Shown here: piece by piece, positions 37,690 to 51,404 of the stretch
How the letters are laid out: each line of letters opens with the position of its first letter
Position numbering within the stretch: position 1 is the first letter of the stretch
Origin: Liolophura sinensis
Lineage: Eukaryota; Mollusca; Polyplacophora; Chitonida; Chitonidae
Assembly: GCF_032854445.1 (NCBI RefSeq)
Contig: NC_088296.1
Span: 11,508,706 to 11,572,705 of the forward strand
DNA: 64,000 nt
Direction: 5' to 3'
The notes under the pieces: model-generated
What the model was told of the DNA's origin: nothing
Databases searched by the model: none
Seen by the model: the letters and a program-made list of their open reading frames with translations, nothing else
Position numbers and translations under genes: made by a program

Positions 37690-37762
37690 AAAACTGATTG
37701 CCATTGTAAAACTGAATATCTTGAGCGTAGAGTTAAACGAAATAAATAAATAAATAAATAGA
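37690..37762 (+). repeat. SINE family 1, worn 3' end
   Basis: TGATTGCCATTGTAAAACTG, then ATCTTGAGCGTAGAGTTAAA and (AATA)n. Low similarity. Confidence 0.4.
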
Positions 37763-38582
37763 GAACACTCAAGGGAGTTGATTTTCTACATTCCGTGTCT
37801 ATGTTGAACAAACCCTGTTCTTATTTCGGATGCGCCGGATATGTGGAAAGAGAGAGGTAGACCGGCTCTACTCATCCTCAGGCCCAATCTGTGTCTTAAC
37901 AAGTGTCTGCGTCTGAGTCTACGAGTCTCATGTAACAAGCAGCCTTTCTGGGTGGGGATCTAATTACACACAACCACTAAGCTTTCCAGAAATATAACCA
38001 TTGTAACAGTTCGCCCAAAATTCGATTAACCACAGATAAACCCCTAAGCGAGCCTCTTATCGAGTCTCTACTTTTATTATTATACATTCTTGCTGAGAGA
38101 TACCGACGACATTGCCATTTTCCCGCAAAAGCACCAAGCCAATGAGAGATGCCACTTTACAAGAGCCATACCCGTTTTCAAGCACAACTGCCATTCACTT
38201 AGTCAATATATTCTAACGGTTCAACAAGAAGTGGTCACCGCTAATACAAAACCCGGCGAAATTCCATTAATAAATTGTTTTCCGGCATCGGTAAGTGACA
38301 GTAACGGACTCTCGAGTGTGTCTCTGTTCCATTAACAAGCAACAAATACGTAAACTGGTGCTTGTTAGAAGAGTTGGGAAGCGGACAGAGGTCACGCAGA
38401 GGTCATTCCCGACATGCACAGCCCCGCGTTTGAAAGACACGTACGTGACAGGAATTTTCATGTAACTCATGTCTGAGTTAACGAGGGTACAGAAAACCAT
38501 AATTCGGGAATATGTTTTTTACACCCTGGTTATTCTAGCGACAAAGAATGTTCTTTGTCTGTGTCCACGTTTCCATATATTG

Positions 38583-38816
38583 GACAATGACCAAGGAGCC
38601 TCTCACCAGTGCGGTCGCTGTGAGTTCAAGTCCAGTTCATGCTTTCTTTTTCTCTGGCCGTACGTGGGAAGGTCTGTTAGCAGCCTGCGAATGGTCGTGG
38701 GTTTTCGCCGGGATCTCCCCGGTTCCCTCCCACTATAATGCTGGCCGCCGTCGTATAATTGAAATATTCTTGAGTACGGCGTAAAATCTCAGTCAGATAA
38801 ATTAATAAATAAATAA
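38583..38816 (+). repeat. SINE family 1 copy, head truncated
   Basis: Starts AATGACCAAGGAGCCTCTCA, just inside the tRNA-like head, and is complete to ATTCTTGAGTACGGCGTAAA and its A/T tail. Confidence 0.92.
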
Positions 38817-40575
38817 CGAAATAAATCCTGTGCAAATATGATTGATACCAACATAAATTTCTGCATGAAACCGTTTATTTCTAATGTAACGGGAGGCAAA
38901 CCTTAACAACGATAAAAATCATAACCATAGATAATACATGATTTATTCAAATTATTCTCAGGTAAGTACTTATTCAAAAAAGTTGAATGGATTTTAATGC
39001 AAAATTTCATTTATGCTTTTATTATTATTTTTCTTTTGGCGTGTGTTTGTTTATTGTAAATATTTTAACATATACAGTCACAGACATTGCTGTTCATTTT
39101 GTACCTTAGTGTACCTTTCTTTCTATGGCACCTGTAAAATGGACTTCCTTCAGTGTTCCCTTAAGATATACCGGAATATCTATTAAGTAAACTGTCCCTT
39201 TAGGATCCTTCTGTATACCTACTCCTCAAGGAACGAGACCATCAGCGCCACTTCGCTGCCCGTCAAGCTACGAACGATTTTTTTTTCTAAAGGCCATCTC
39301 TTATAAATAATGTTACGTTACGCCTTATTATCGATAGCTTCGCATCCAAAGCTGGCTTTAGGGAAGACTGGACGCCGTTACCCCGCCGTCTGGCATTTAC
39401 TATTGATCCACACTGGCTAGGACATTGGACAGTTTCCGCAAGTCGCTACAGCGTCTTAAGTAGTGTGCTATAGCCGGGCCTTCGGGCACGATAGCATTGG
39501 TTTGAACGGCGCAATACTCACGTTGATGCGTCCCTATCAAAACCGCAGTAAAAGAGTTTTTCTCAACTGCGTCGGTCCATTACACCAAAATCTATTTACT
39601 TCGAGGATGCTTATGGAATAAGGTCTTGCTTCTCGAGAGCTGCGTTTTAGCACTTGTGACTTTAACACTACCCAGTATTTTTGCTGGCACGCAAATACCG
39701 GAAATATCCTTTCTGCCAGAGGACTTCAGTTCATCATTTTTTTCTCTTTTGTTCTCGTTCAGTGACATGAGAAAAATGCTCGCTGCTTCTTGGAGAGTGT
39801 CTGATGGCCTCTTACCAATCCACCGCCATCGCAACAAGAAGGCGCCTATCAAGGACTTTGTCAAATACAAGTACCACCTCCTTGTATATTTATTCAGATT
39901 GGAAGAAAAAATGAAAGTGCTTAAACCGATCAATTTTAACGTCGACGTTGACGTACAATATGGATGTTTTACTTTGTAAGGTGGATGTTTTAGACCATAT
40001 TTCCCACAAACGACACACATGGGAATTCGCTCATTCCGGTTGAAATGACGGTTAAACTTTTCCTAAATCACAGGTCCGTTTTTGAAGTGTTAGGGTGGAT
40101 GGTGTATAAACTACAATTATTTATTTTTCTGAAACACGTTACATGGTCAGCCTAGCATCAACTTGTCCAGAAAAATGTTTGTCAAAGAACAATTTTGATA
40201 ATAGTCTAATGAATATTTAAAGTATTTTCTTGCTTCATTTCTGTTCCAAAAAGACTGAATAACGAAACCAATCATCATATTTAGCCCAAATTAGCACAAA
40301 CATATTATTGACCGAACGTTTCCGATGGTAACTGACGGCCTCCCGGAAACATCCGAAAAACTCCGAATGGATTTTACCGGTGTTTTCCGACGAATCAACT
40401 CCTCTAACTCTTCGTCAGACGACGACATTCCCGCGAAATTTGCTGTTGAGTTGTAACACGTCATCGGTTGGAAAGATCACAGAATGGGAGAAAAGCTTTA
40501 CTCTAATTTTGTTTATCTGTCGATCGGTCGGTCGGTCGCTCGGTGGGGCAGCCGGTCAAATATTTGAATTTCTTT
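38817..40575. other. No supported gene; one ambiguous open frame
   Basis: Positions 39592-40020 are open on both strands (117 and 142 codons). The + frame starts like a hydrophobic leader but its first codon is TTG, with the first ATG 47 codons in. The minus frame is Lys/Ser-rich. Neither shows a domain. (CGGT)n-like sequence lies at 40523-40545. Confidence 0.35.
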
Positions 40576-40578
40576 CTT

Positions 40579-41060
40579 TTAATAAGCAAAATGTGCCAGT
40601 CACATACGAAGGTACCTGAGCGCAACGCGATACAGGATTTGGGGCACTTCTTCCTTTTCTGCTTCGAGGGTACCCCTGTCCCAGTAGTTAGCATGCTAGC
40701 GCAACAGTATGATCCGGTCTAGCTCGTGCTGTCCCCTCTCTTTTAATAAACAAAATGTGCCAGTCACATACGAAGGTACCTGAGCGCAACGCGACACAGG
40801 ATTTAAGGCACGTCTTCCTTTTCTGCTTCGAGGGTACCCCTGTCCCAGTAGTTAGCATGCTAGCGCAACAGTATGATCTGGTCCAGCTCGTGCTGTCCCC
40901 TCTCTTTTAATAAGCAAAATGTGCCAGTCACATACGAAGGTACCTGAGCGCAACGCGACACAGGATTTAAGGCACGTCTTCCTTTTCTGCTTCGATGGTA
41001 TCCCTGTCCGAGTAGTTAGCATGCTAGCGCAACAGTATGATCCAGTCTAGCTGTCCCCTC
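40579..41060 (+). repeat. Three tandem copies of a roughly 164-bp unit containing a SINE head
   Basis: Each unit has TAATAARCAAAATGTGCCAG, ACGAAGGTACCTGAGCGCAA, TTCCTTTTCTGCTTCG and AGTAGTTAGCATGCTAGCGC, then the B-box-like GATCYGGTCYAGCTCGTGC. The last part is the head of SINE family 1. Only the third copy continues into a SINE body. Copies 2 and 3 are more alike than either is to copy 1 (shared CGACACAGGATTTAAGGCAC). Confidence 0.9.
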
Positions 41061-41218
41061 TCCGGTGGGACGTGGGAAGGGCTTCCAGCAACTTGCAGAT
41101 AACCCTGGACTGCCTGGTTTCTTTCCACAAAATTACTGGCCGCCGTGGAGTAAGTGAATTATTCTTAAACGTTCGGCGTAATATTCCAGTCAAATAAGTA
41201 AATAAATCAATAAATAAA
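41041..41218 (+). repeat. SINE family 1 body following the tandem heads
   Basis: CTCTCCGGTGGGACGTGGGA, GGCTTCCAGCAACTTGCAGA, TGGCCGCCGTGGAGTAAGTG and TTCGGCGTAATATTCCAGTC, then (AATA)n. Diverged. Confidence 0.8.
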
Positions 41219-41219
41219 T

Positions 41220-44200
41220 CCAGGAGACACGCATGACGAATAAAAACAAAGAACACCTTGCAACTAGATGGGAATTCGTCGCTCTGTGCCCCTGTCACTC
41301 AAGTTGATTGCCAACCTGCTCACAATGATCTTCTGCGAAATGACGCAAGGATTTGCCTGTTTGCGGTTGAAATTGTCATATAACAGGTGTAGCTAATGAA
41401 ATAGACCAAGCTAAAATGTTCGTTGCTAACCATATGCCATTAAACCTATAGGTTAATATCCATTTCCGTCTAATCTTGATGTTTGAACAAGTTCGATGTT
41501 AAGACTTATAACTTAATAGACATTTATTTCGTGGCTAAACTGAGCAGGTGCCCCCTCTCCCCCTCCCCACCCCTCGAATGTAATAGTACGGTATGATGTT
41601 AGCTGAAGTAAACAGCTCTGAGTTTTCATTGAAATAATACCATATATAATCTTTATAGATTTACTTCAGTATATTTAAGCTTATTTAATATACAGCTTGA
41701 CAATAAAAAAACATAATCACGAAAAAAATTGCAATAAGTCTGTATAAGTCAATGAGTCTGTGATCCTATTCGACACAACGTTTTTACGGCAACTCACGAA
41801 CTAGACATATGAGAAAATAGTTTTGGTGACGTAATCATATTTTTGTTAAGAAGGGAATTCCCTCAGGAAAACGCCTTAAAACAGCAAAATCTGCTTCTAA
41901 CCCTATTTTTGTTTTCTGATAAAACTAATTGCATAAGTGACATCACTCTAGTTTTTCGCCCATGTTCTTTAGTAATTGTATTCCTTATTCAAGTAAGTTT
42001 TTCTTGTTTTTCTGCATTAAAAAAAAATCACTTCTGCACGATTTCCTATCTTGTTGCAACGGGTCCTTCCCGACATCTGGTTTTGAAATCGCAGCTACTT
42101 TTAGTAAACTGTGTTTCACACTCGAATTCCCCAGGACTATTCCAACTGTACCTTATTCTACGTCACGATTAATCTTTGCTTGTGGTGACCTGATTCAGGG
42201 TTATTTCAATTCCTAAATGAAGACCGGCTTAATTACTATTTTCCTTAATCTAGGCTTTACACGTCGGGTTACCAACAGTGACTAGGGATCCTCTCGGAAA
42301 CTTAGTCTCTCACAATCCGGACTATAAGCAGGATTAGCTGGTGTCTGGTGAGCACTCGGGTCAATCTCGAGTGACGTTGAGATGCCGCCAGATTTAAAAG
42401 GTGCAAAATGGCGCTCGCTTTACAAGATTTGAAACCGACTTAAAAGTAAGGCAACATTACAATTTCCGCTTTTCGGGAAGTGATAATATTGTCGCGCAAG
42501 ATATTTTAAGTGTATGGACAAAACATAAAAACAGATGTATAAATAAATACCGTAAGGTTGAACTTTTGTCAGACGTGATTGGTATTATGATTTTTTTTTT
42601 TTTGCTGCTGAGAAAATAATACTATGTATGAGATCCTTGGTAAAGATGACGTCACATAAAGCGTGTTTTTTGCACACGCATGCGCAGATTTTGTCACCGT
42701 CCTAAAGGAACTGACAACTCCCATGTATATTACAAACAGGGCGCACTTCAATTGCACACTCAGAAACGGTAATCACACAAAGCAGATCCAATCTGAGAAG
42801 TTTTCAAAAATTTGTTTGAGTTTCCGAGTGTTATAATATCTCATAAACCATGCTTAGTTTGTTTGCTTTTCAAGTTTACTCTGTCGTATTATAGCAAGTC
42901 TGTCAAATAATCTGTTATCAATACCGTTATTTCCGGTTCAGAAATCTAAAATTGGCCCCTTTTCCAAATAATAACAGTGAAGAATAAAAATAAATATCGG
43001 TTTTGAGACGCCACAGAATCTTGATAAGACAGTCTAGCCAATCTGGTTCAGACGATTTGGTGACAACTAATTAACGTAGACAAGCAGTTTATTGAAAGCT
43101 AAAAATACACCAAAATGTTGAAGAAAAACGATTAGGTTTAGGATCTAAGTCTACATCGAAAAAATTTATTCCGAAAATTTTACAAAAGCAATTTTTACAT
43201 TGGCTGTCTGTATGAATCTCCAGCTGCAGGTTTTGTACTAATTTTGTACTAATTTATAAATCTTTAGAAATTTACTCTTTACATTGTCGGACTTTGTAGT
43301 GAAAACTTTGCATACATGCATGTGATTGTGAACACACCGAGGACAATGTATTCCTGTCCAAAATGCCATAACGTCGCCACATACCATGCATGATTTGAAA
43401 TGAAAAGGTGACAATATTATCAAAAATCTGAACACTAGTAAACCGTCACAAACAAATAGTAATTCTACCAGCTGAACACATATGACATGACGGGCTCTAG
43501 CCTAATTGCTCTTGATGATCCTGGAACCTTGGATGGTCAAGATTGTTTTTACATTTTAAACCTCTTTTGACCAATGTGGTTGCTGTTGTCTTGTGTTAGA
43601 ATGTTTTTAAAGTACTTAAGCTAGTTGTGTTTAATCCAGGGGCGGTTAAGCTAGGTGCGGTGGTTTTCGCCAAGCTTTACTAATTTCTAGCCATCCATAA
43701 GCCTGACTACTCACACTGTGCACATCGTATTGGGGCAAGACAGTTTAGTTTCACCAGTGCTACAAAGCTACAAATCCCCTGACTAAGGTCGGGTTTAAAC
43801 CTGCACTGTCTTTCCTAGCGATAGAATTATTCTTCACTATGATCTAAAATCATAAGAAAGAGATTAAGAAAAGAGTTAATCAAATAAATAAACAATATCA
43901 AAAACTATTAGTTTGTGTTTAAAGGGTGAATCGACAAAAAATATCCAAAAATGCAATAAACACAAAAGTGAAAGTCCACATTTTTTCCTGTTTTTCAAGG
44001 TTATCCAATCATGTAAATATGTCTTCATCAGGAAATAGATATCCCTCAATTCCCAAGCATAAGGCGACTTTCAAGTTTTATTTTTAATTACCCTTCCTCC
44101 ACATTAAAAAAAAAGAATTATTCCTGGTCGTAAAGCAACAATTTAAATTGGTGTGACCTTAGCTCAGTTGAGAGAGAACGGATCCGACGCAACCCAAAGA

Positions 44201-45570
44201 GTAATACAGATATTCATTTTAAGCGACTAAGGTAGAAACTACAATAAGAAAAAAGGTTCTTCCGGTGCAGGTGTGTTTATGGACTACTTTTCGTTAATTT
44301 CTCGAAATGTTCTCGAAAAGTGAGCCATAGTCTTGAAAGGGACATTACTTACGATTGCACTTAGACCCGTGAATTATCAACCGCTGATTTTTGGAAGGCA
44401 TATTAGCGAAACACATGCAGTTTTTGTGAGTGTTTGAAATTTGGATGGCGATGCCAGATTCTGGTTATGACATATTTCTCCGCAGGATAAAAGCTATTGT
44501 GTGTATACGAATGTGTTCCACAAAAAATTCAAAACGAATTCGTGATCATACCTCGGATTCAAAAATTTTGATGAAACAGGTGAATTTCATGCAGTCACTT
44601 TGCGCCGTAAATACTCCGAAAGGATTTACTGGATGACCTTGCAGCCAAGTCTTAGTTTTGCACTCCCACTCCCTTTAACCAGCAAAGCTCCGCACACTGA
44701 ACCCTAAACCACTGCACATAATCAAAAGGCTCATGTCTGGATCTAGGCACAGCGTGAGAATAATTAATGACCCGGGCCGTCTTTAGATAATGCGAAATCT
44801 GGGCCCTGATTAGAGCGTCTAAATGAAGCTGCTAATAGTGACAGCTGGAAATTAGCTACGCGGACGCCCGGCTGTTTACTGTAAAGCTGGGAAACAAGGA
44901 CAGTCTTCACTTGGGTCCGCGTTCCAATCTGGACTTCATCAAGATATTTGTCCGCCTCCCCAAGACGTCGTCTAACTCCCTGGCGTAAACTCTAGAAACA
45001 TCAGCGTCTAGTACGGTAATGGACTTATTAATTGGTAAGATACCAGCCCAGTAAGACGTCCCACACGTTCTAAGGATGATCTGTAACGTGTGTTAATGAG
45101 TGTTACTAACCGACTGGAAGAAAACGGAATTGGTCTCTGTTGTTACTAACGCCTCCGAGAGAGACGATATAACTTATCCATTCAGGACGCGCCAAATACC
45201 AGCTATACATTGTCTACAGACGAACAGACTATAACGGTTAACTAATGCCGTCCTGGGAACAGCCTTCCGTGCTAATGTCGACATCTTAAATACCATCCAC
45301 AAAGCAAAAACGACCGCAAACCCTTGTTTACATCGCTATTTTGGTTGGCATCAAGAACCACTGCATGTGTACGCCCCACATGCCACTTCAGCTATTTCGA
45401 CACATTCAGAATATTTACCTAAAGGTGTGACAGCACGATAGTGTTTTGTATCAACACACTGATTAGCCATTTTATAAGAGGTGTACGTGTTCTGGAATTT
45501 CCTATTACTGCCCGCAGATAAAAGTTTACACAAATAATGATACATGGTGATATTCATATCTGTGAACTGC
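41220..45570. other. Long stretch with no supported gene
   Basis: Open frames of up to 109 codons (41843-42172) are AT-rich and domainless. An A-box-like TAGCTCAGTTGAGAGAG lies at about 44160-44176 without a B-box. No repeat family described here was recognised. Confidence 0.4.
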
Positions 45571-45576
45571 TGTTAT

Positions 45577-45578
45577 AT

Positions 45579-45613
<35 letters not shown>

Positions 45614-45755
45614 TTGGTGTTTTACGCCGTACTCAAGAATATTTCACTTATACGACGGCGGCCAGCATTATTTTGGGAGGAAACGGGACAGCCCGGGGGA
45701 AACCCACGACCATCCGCAGGTTGCTGGCAGATCTTCCCACTTACGGCCGGAAAAC
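45577..45755 (-). repeat. SINE family 1, minus copy, 3' part with long (TTTA)n
   Basis: (TTTA)9-10 at 45577-45615, then GGTGTTTTACGCCGTACTCA, CGACGGCGGCCAGCATTATT, GGAAACCCACGACCATCCGC and TTACGGCCGGAA. The body is nearly consensus; the head is missing. Confidence 0.92.
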
Positions 45756-46149
45756 TGCTGTTATACGTAATCATGATGTTACCTCTACAGTCATCGTTTC
45801 TATGTTAACTGAACTACCCGGATTCCAGTTGACCATTCCGATCATGTAATGGTTTTTGGATATTTTGCATTGAAAAAAATGTCAGTTTTTGATAGCACGT
45901 GTTATTTTGGTTAACGAATATGAGAGAGTACAGATTTTGGGAAGGTGTTTGTGAGGAAAGTAGAGCGTAAATAGTACAGCAGCTTTCAGCTCTGTATGAA
46001 TTACAACCTTGTTCCTGTAGTTGAATATCCTCCGCCCTATGGGTGGCAGGCTCGAGTCCAGGTCTGGGGTTTTTTTGGGGCTGCCTTTTGCTGGTTTTCC
46101 ACTGTTTTATTTAATTCTGTCTGTTGGTTCTAGCTGGTTTAACTGGCTC

Positions 46150-46206
46150 TGTGTAGTTATCGTTATGTTTTGTGTAGTTATCGTTATGTTTTGTGTAGTT
46201 GTCGAT
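46150..46206. repeat. 22-bp tandem repeat, two and a half copies
   Basis: Units read TGTGTAGTTATCGTTATGTT. The Val/Ile/Met-rich open frame over it is a by-product. Confidence 0.85.
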
Positions 46207-46209
46207 ATT

Positions 46210-47430
46210 TTCATTGCTTCCAGCTAGAGGTTTAGTCGAATGAAGCCAAACTGCACCCCCGGACAAACTTTCCAAACTCATAGTTGTCTTTAAAACAAAT
46301 GGCTCGTACTTTGCATTAAAAAGACTATAAAAGACTTACAGCATAGAGTGTAAAACCAAGACATTGACGACAGTGTGATAGTGAGCAAATGGCGACGTGT
46401 ACCCGGTGAAATACGGCCTCTTGTCAGTACCTCATTTAGGGATTTTATTCCAACTGTTTAAATGCTTAAATATTAGCGAGCTACACGTCGCCTAGCATTA
46501 GGTAAAAAAAGCAATGCAGAGATGTTGGTTGAAATTCATTAGACACGAGATATTCTGTGTCGTGTCCGTGCCTGCTTCACTAACACACATGCCTCCCAAT
46601 GCAATCTTCTCCATAGTGGCGTGCGTCGTCTTAAATGCTTGTTGTCAGACTGGTGTGTAATTAGCTGCTCTTCTCACGACGTGTCGATCTGATTAGTCCT
46701 TATAAGATTGTTGAACTGTGCAGCAGTTTAAGGGTTAGAGTGGCACTTCTGCGATGATAGCCATGCTGCAGTGTTCTATTGCTGGCTTGTGCTACAGTGT
46801 TCGTGACAAGTCTTTGGGAGCCTGCGTTAAGTCGAACTGTGAGTGTGCAGTAGAAAGTTTCTTCTTTCAAGCTGTATAAAATAGAGTTTGTTGCTTCAAG
46901 CTTACTTCACCATACGCATCTGTAACTGCGTAAACATGGCACCCAGTGTGGTATATTACATCGTCACGGTAGTCACGTGCACTTTGCTCAGGACGTCAGA
47001 CATAGTACAATTCTTCCAAAGGACCACACATCACGTGTGTACTGCTGCCATGAGATAGTTTCTTAAAGAATTGCAATTTGTTTATTTATTTACTATTAAT
47101 TTATCAGTGTTTACCTCAACAAGCTGCCACCGCTCGAACACGCGAGCTATTGCTGTAATGTGTATTAAAAGGACAGTGTAAACTTTGGAAATGCACTAAG
47201 AAAAGCAAAGAACAAGACGATTGTCGCAGGACTCCAGTTTGCCGTTGAGCTGCGAGAGTAGAACTTTGAAAACATTCCGGAACAGTGCTTTGGAATAGCA
47301 AGGCTTTATAAGTATGCAATTAGCAAGCACTCGGTCTGAGAAAACGCCATGTTTAAAAAATGCTGATTGTAAAGCAAATGTAAGTACTATTTTTAAAACA
47401 TGGGATATGTATATTCAATGATTTCGTTTT
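46210..47430. other. No supported gene
   Basis: A 67-codon minus frame at 47116-47319 has no domain. Nothing else was seen. Confidence 0.45.
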
Positions 47431-47434
47431 TTTC

Positions 47435-47978
47435 AAGATTTCACTGCATTTCTTTAAAGATTTCGCTCACAATTTACAGATGTATTCCTTTACGTGACGA
47501 TTTCGCTGCATTCTTTAACGATTTCGCTCACAATTTACAGACGTATTCCTTTATGTGAAGATTTCGATGCATTTCTTTAACGATTTCGCTCACAATTTAC
47601 AGACGTATTCCCTTTATGTGAAGATTTCGCTGCATTTCTTTAAAGATTTCACTTGCATTTCTTTAAAGATTTCGCTCACAATTTACAGGTGTATTCCCTT
47701 TATGTGACGATTTCGCTGCATTTCTTTAAAGATTTTCGCTCACAATTTACAGGTGTATTCCCTTTATGTGACGATTTCGCTGCATTTCTTTAAAGATTTC
47801 GCTCACAATTTACAGGTGTATTCCCTTTATGTGACGATTTCGCTGCATTTCTTTAAAGATTTCGCTCACAATTTACAGGTGTATTCCCTTTATGTGAAGA
47901 TTTCGCCGCATTTCTTTAACGATTTCGCTCACAATGTACAGGTGTATTCCCTTTATGTGAAGATTTCGCTGCATTCTA
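47435..47978. repeat. 62-bp minisatellite, about nine units
   Basis: Each unit runs GATTTCGCTGCATTTCTTTA, ARGATTTCGCTCACAATTTA, CAGGTGTATTCCCTTTATGT, GAS. A partial duplication of CATTTCTTTAAAGATTTC sits at about 47650. Inner units (47690-47940) are nearly identical and outer ones are diverged, as expected of unequal exchange. The repetitive open frame at 47753-47986 is a by-product. Confidence 0.95.
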
Positions 47979-48782
47979 TGGCTTAATCCCTAAACAGGAA
48001 TGATATTTCAACAGTGTTCAACAAATTTGTACGAGTGCGGCCAGTGCCCAAAACCAATCAATCAAAGTACGAGTCATTAATCATCTCGGACAAGTTACTT
48101 GACCTGTTTATTTCCCATGCTCCAGGAACATTTGGACCTTGTGTCTTCTCAGAAACAGGTCGGATGTGTTATATTTCACGCTTTGCTGATTTCTCTCTTT
48201 AACTGTCCCTCACTCGGCAGATAAGAATGGTCTCAGCTTGACGTTAAATGAAACTATTTTCCAATCCGTTTCACTTTTTGTCGTATCAGTTTTGCAAAAT
48301 GGATGACCCCGATGGAAATCTGATAGCTTGGATCTCTTAGAAAACGAATCGATTTTATGTCCGGACCGGACTTCATTGTGGAACGTCAAATGTGTTCTCA
48401 TTTATTGTGTCAATCGAGAGGTGCAGAAAAAGAGAAGTATCCGATATTTTTAAAAAATTTGTACATCCACTTTCGGGATCTCCTTCAGTGTTCGTGCCAA
48501 CATGATTACAAGTTGGACATTTGAGACTCGGGTGGTCTGAGCTCAATTGCACCATCATATAAAGTCTATAACATGTATTTAATTGATGTTTAAGATATTT
48601 TAGATGCACATATGCAACGACGATCTTGTTTTACGTACAGGAAACAAAGTAAACCAGTACACTTTGCCCTTCGGCAAACCTCTATGGTTCAGGAGTCTAT
48701 TAGCTGCAGCAATGGACATCCAATAGGCATCCAAAGGCATCCAAACCCTGTCTGAATGAGCCAGAGAGGGTTTGTTGGAAAT

Positions 48783-48945
48783 ATATTTATTTATTTATTT
48801 GATTGGTGTTTTACGCCGTGCTCAAGAATATTTCACTTATACGACGGCGGTCAGCATTATGGTGGGAGGAAATCGTGCAGAGCCCGGGGGAAACCCACGA
48901 CCATCCGCAGGCTGGTGACAGATCTTCCCACGTATGGCCGGAGAG
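48783..48945 (-). repeat. SINE family 1, minus copy, 3' part
   Basis: (TTTA)n, GGTGTTTTACGCCGTGCTCA, GACGGCGGTCAGCATTATGG and AACCCACGACCATCCGCAGG, ending TATGGCCGGAGAGA. Confidence 0.92.
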
Positions 48946-50704
48946 AAAATGGAAATGTAAACACGCTATGGCGACGACACAATATATCACATTCCACACA
49001 GTCAATGGATATTAGAACACAAATAAAGTAGACGCTCTGTTTTTTTTCTGTTATCGTACATTTCATTCATTCTGCACTCTTTTTTATGAATTTATGCCCT
49101 ATTTATTTCAAAAAATTTTTTGAAAGTTTGTACCACCATAAATAGGTAGAATATCCCACCAAGGTGGCCACAAAACCGGCACAAGCCTGGCGATACCATC
49201 TGACACGAAGCTAAGCTCAGGGATGACAAATAGACAATCTCTCGCCTTTCCAACTCGACTGATTTGTCAGTTACTGGCAAGTTGCTGTGTCGAGTCATGT
49301 GTATATCCAATCACAGAAGTTCCAAGCACATACTCAAGCTTGATGAATCATTTGTAGTTGATATCGGCTTCTGGTCACCATAAAATCTTTCGCATTTGTT
49401 CTCTATGGATTGCTCAAAAGATCAATTCGGATATAACGTGGAAGTCAACGTGGGATGGAGAATAAAACCAGAGCCGTGAAGAAAGCGTGCTTGTTGGGTA
49501 ATAGTCACACACAGCACTCTGGTGAAATCTGGTCAGAGGAGAATTACCCATATTTAGGGTTTTATTTTCGCTGTTTTTGTTAATACATAGGAAGTAGCAA
49601 TTGTATCGCCCACTAGCACCATGGTAAGCAGAATGGGAGTCTCTGGGACGAGATTCACAGAATATCCAAATGAAAGTAGAACGCATCGTCTTCTTATATG
49701 ACTGCAATGCGTGTGTACTTCGTATATGTTTTATGAGCACACATACACCGATAATTGTGACGTAATAAAGGAAAGAATTAGTGAGTTCATAGCTTTGGAC
49801 CGTCTTTTTACAGGCACGTAGGAGTTTTATGAGTTCTCCATTTGGTAAAAAAAGTGCGGTGATGTTCAAAACAATTTATAGGATTTTTTATACGAATTAC
49901 TCACAATCTTGTGCTGTCATCACACGTGATGAACAGCACGTAAAAGCAATGCGATGCGGTGATGTTTAGTCTACTTGCCAAATCAGTTAATCCATCATGT
50001 TTACAGTATTTAAGCGTAACAGCATGGGGAGTAAAACCACAGTAGGGGCTAGACGCACCATCTTGTTTTCACAAATACCGACGTTACTCTCTAGGAGCTA
50101 TCTTTAAAGAGACAAATGTCGAAATAATTGCGCTTTTAGATTAAAGTGTCTGACTAGGTAATCGTTTTATATTTAACTTACATTTGTTTTTATCCTCGTT
50201 CTCAAAGAGCCACGCTTGCCACCAATGTCTTGTGGCGTTCATGCCAGACGGCTATAAGCCGCTGTGTTCAAGAGTGTAGTTTTTTTATACCATGGCACAA
50301 TGGCCCCTCGTACGCACTCTCGCGAAAAAAACCCATTTACTTTATCTAATTTGCGGAAAATCTTGCCTGTAGTTTCATACTTTAGTGGGGACTATTCAGT
50401 GGAGCACGGAAAATAGAATTTAGATATTAGACAAAATGAAACATTTTTTTTTACAATCGCTTGTATGTTTTGTCTCTATAAACATATCTGGCTGAACTGA
50501 TTGGTACCAATACCATTGTACGATCCGTTTACTTGGGTCAAAGAAGTTATGTTTTTGTCGTCATTTATTTGTCTGTCCATACCTAGGGTCAAGGGCAAAT
50601 CCATTACATAATTGGTGTTGGTTTCCTGAATGCGTGTAAAAAGCCAAGAATTTTCTAAATGATTCTTCACCATTGAGGAGATAGGACATAAATTCAGAAT
50701 CAAT
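48946..50704. other. No supported gene
   Basis: The longest frame, 151 codons on the minus strand at 49414-49869, has one hydrophobic patch but no recognised family, no ATG-proximal signal and no splice support. Confidence 0.4.
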
Positions 50705-50950
50705 AGAGACTTTAAAAATGGTACTTGTAGCTGCCTCGCTTGGCGCTCAGCTCTTGGAGGTTAGAGCATTGAAACAGGGCTGGTTGGACAGTGTCAGCAT
50801 AACGTGATTGGGTGCGATGTCATATCGCGTGTCTTCGGTGTGATACTTCAGTGGCGGCATCACACCCTGCCACAGTATCTGTACACATCGCGAATGATTC
50901 CCTATCGTCAATGACTTGAACAGTTGTTAAGTACGAAATAAAACCCATCA
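50705..50950 (+). repeat. SINE family 2, diverged copy
   Basis: AGAGACTTTAAAAATGGTAC, TAGCTGCCTCGCTTGGCGCT, GGTTGGACAGTGTCAGCATA and GTTGTTAAGTACGAAATAAA keep the family order with many changes. Confidence 0.65.
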
Positions 50951-51404
50951 TACGTACATGTACATACATGTAAACCCTAGGGTAATGCCCCTTTGTCTGC
51001 ATGGGAGAGTCTGCATACCTCTCCTGTAATGGGACATATGACCTTTATGAAAGCCTATTTTTTTCTTTATTTGTGAAAATATCAGACGTTTAAAACATAC
51101 GTGCCGGATTACCGTAAATTGATATAACCTGGCTGAAACGTTCATAGGGAGTTTTATCAGACCTGAGGATCATGCTCAAAACAGCCTCAAGACACCGATT
51201 TTGGGATTGCGCAAGATTATCAATTGCTAAATAATGTTCGTCGTGTATTTTTTCATCTGTCAAATCATAACAACAACACATTACGTCAGCGAGCTCAGGT
51301 AAGTATTTCACCCTATGATTTTTATTCAGAACTAACTTTTAACAGGCTAAATTTTCTCAATGTGTTAATGTTGGCATACGGAGCAAGGAAACTTCTCACT
51401 TTTG

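Noticed and set aside
39626-39979. 117-codon + frame that looks like a secreted protein
   Set aside because: Its first codon is TTG. The true first ATG is 47 codons in, after the apparent leader, and the opposite strand is open over the same bases.
44154-44200. tRNA-like A-box (TAGCTCAGTTGAGAGAG)
   Set aside because: No B-box follows within tRNA distance.
47435-47978. CRISPR-like array
   Set aside because: Units are contiguous 62-bp repeats without unique spacers, in an animal genome. It is a minisatellite.
49414-49869. 151-codon minus frame with a hydrophobic patch
   Set aside because: No domain, no leader peptide and no splice sites. Length alone is not enough in AT-rich DNA of this size.
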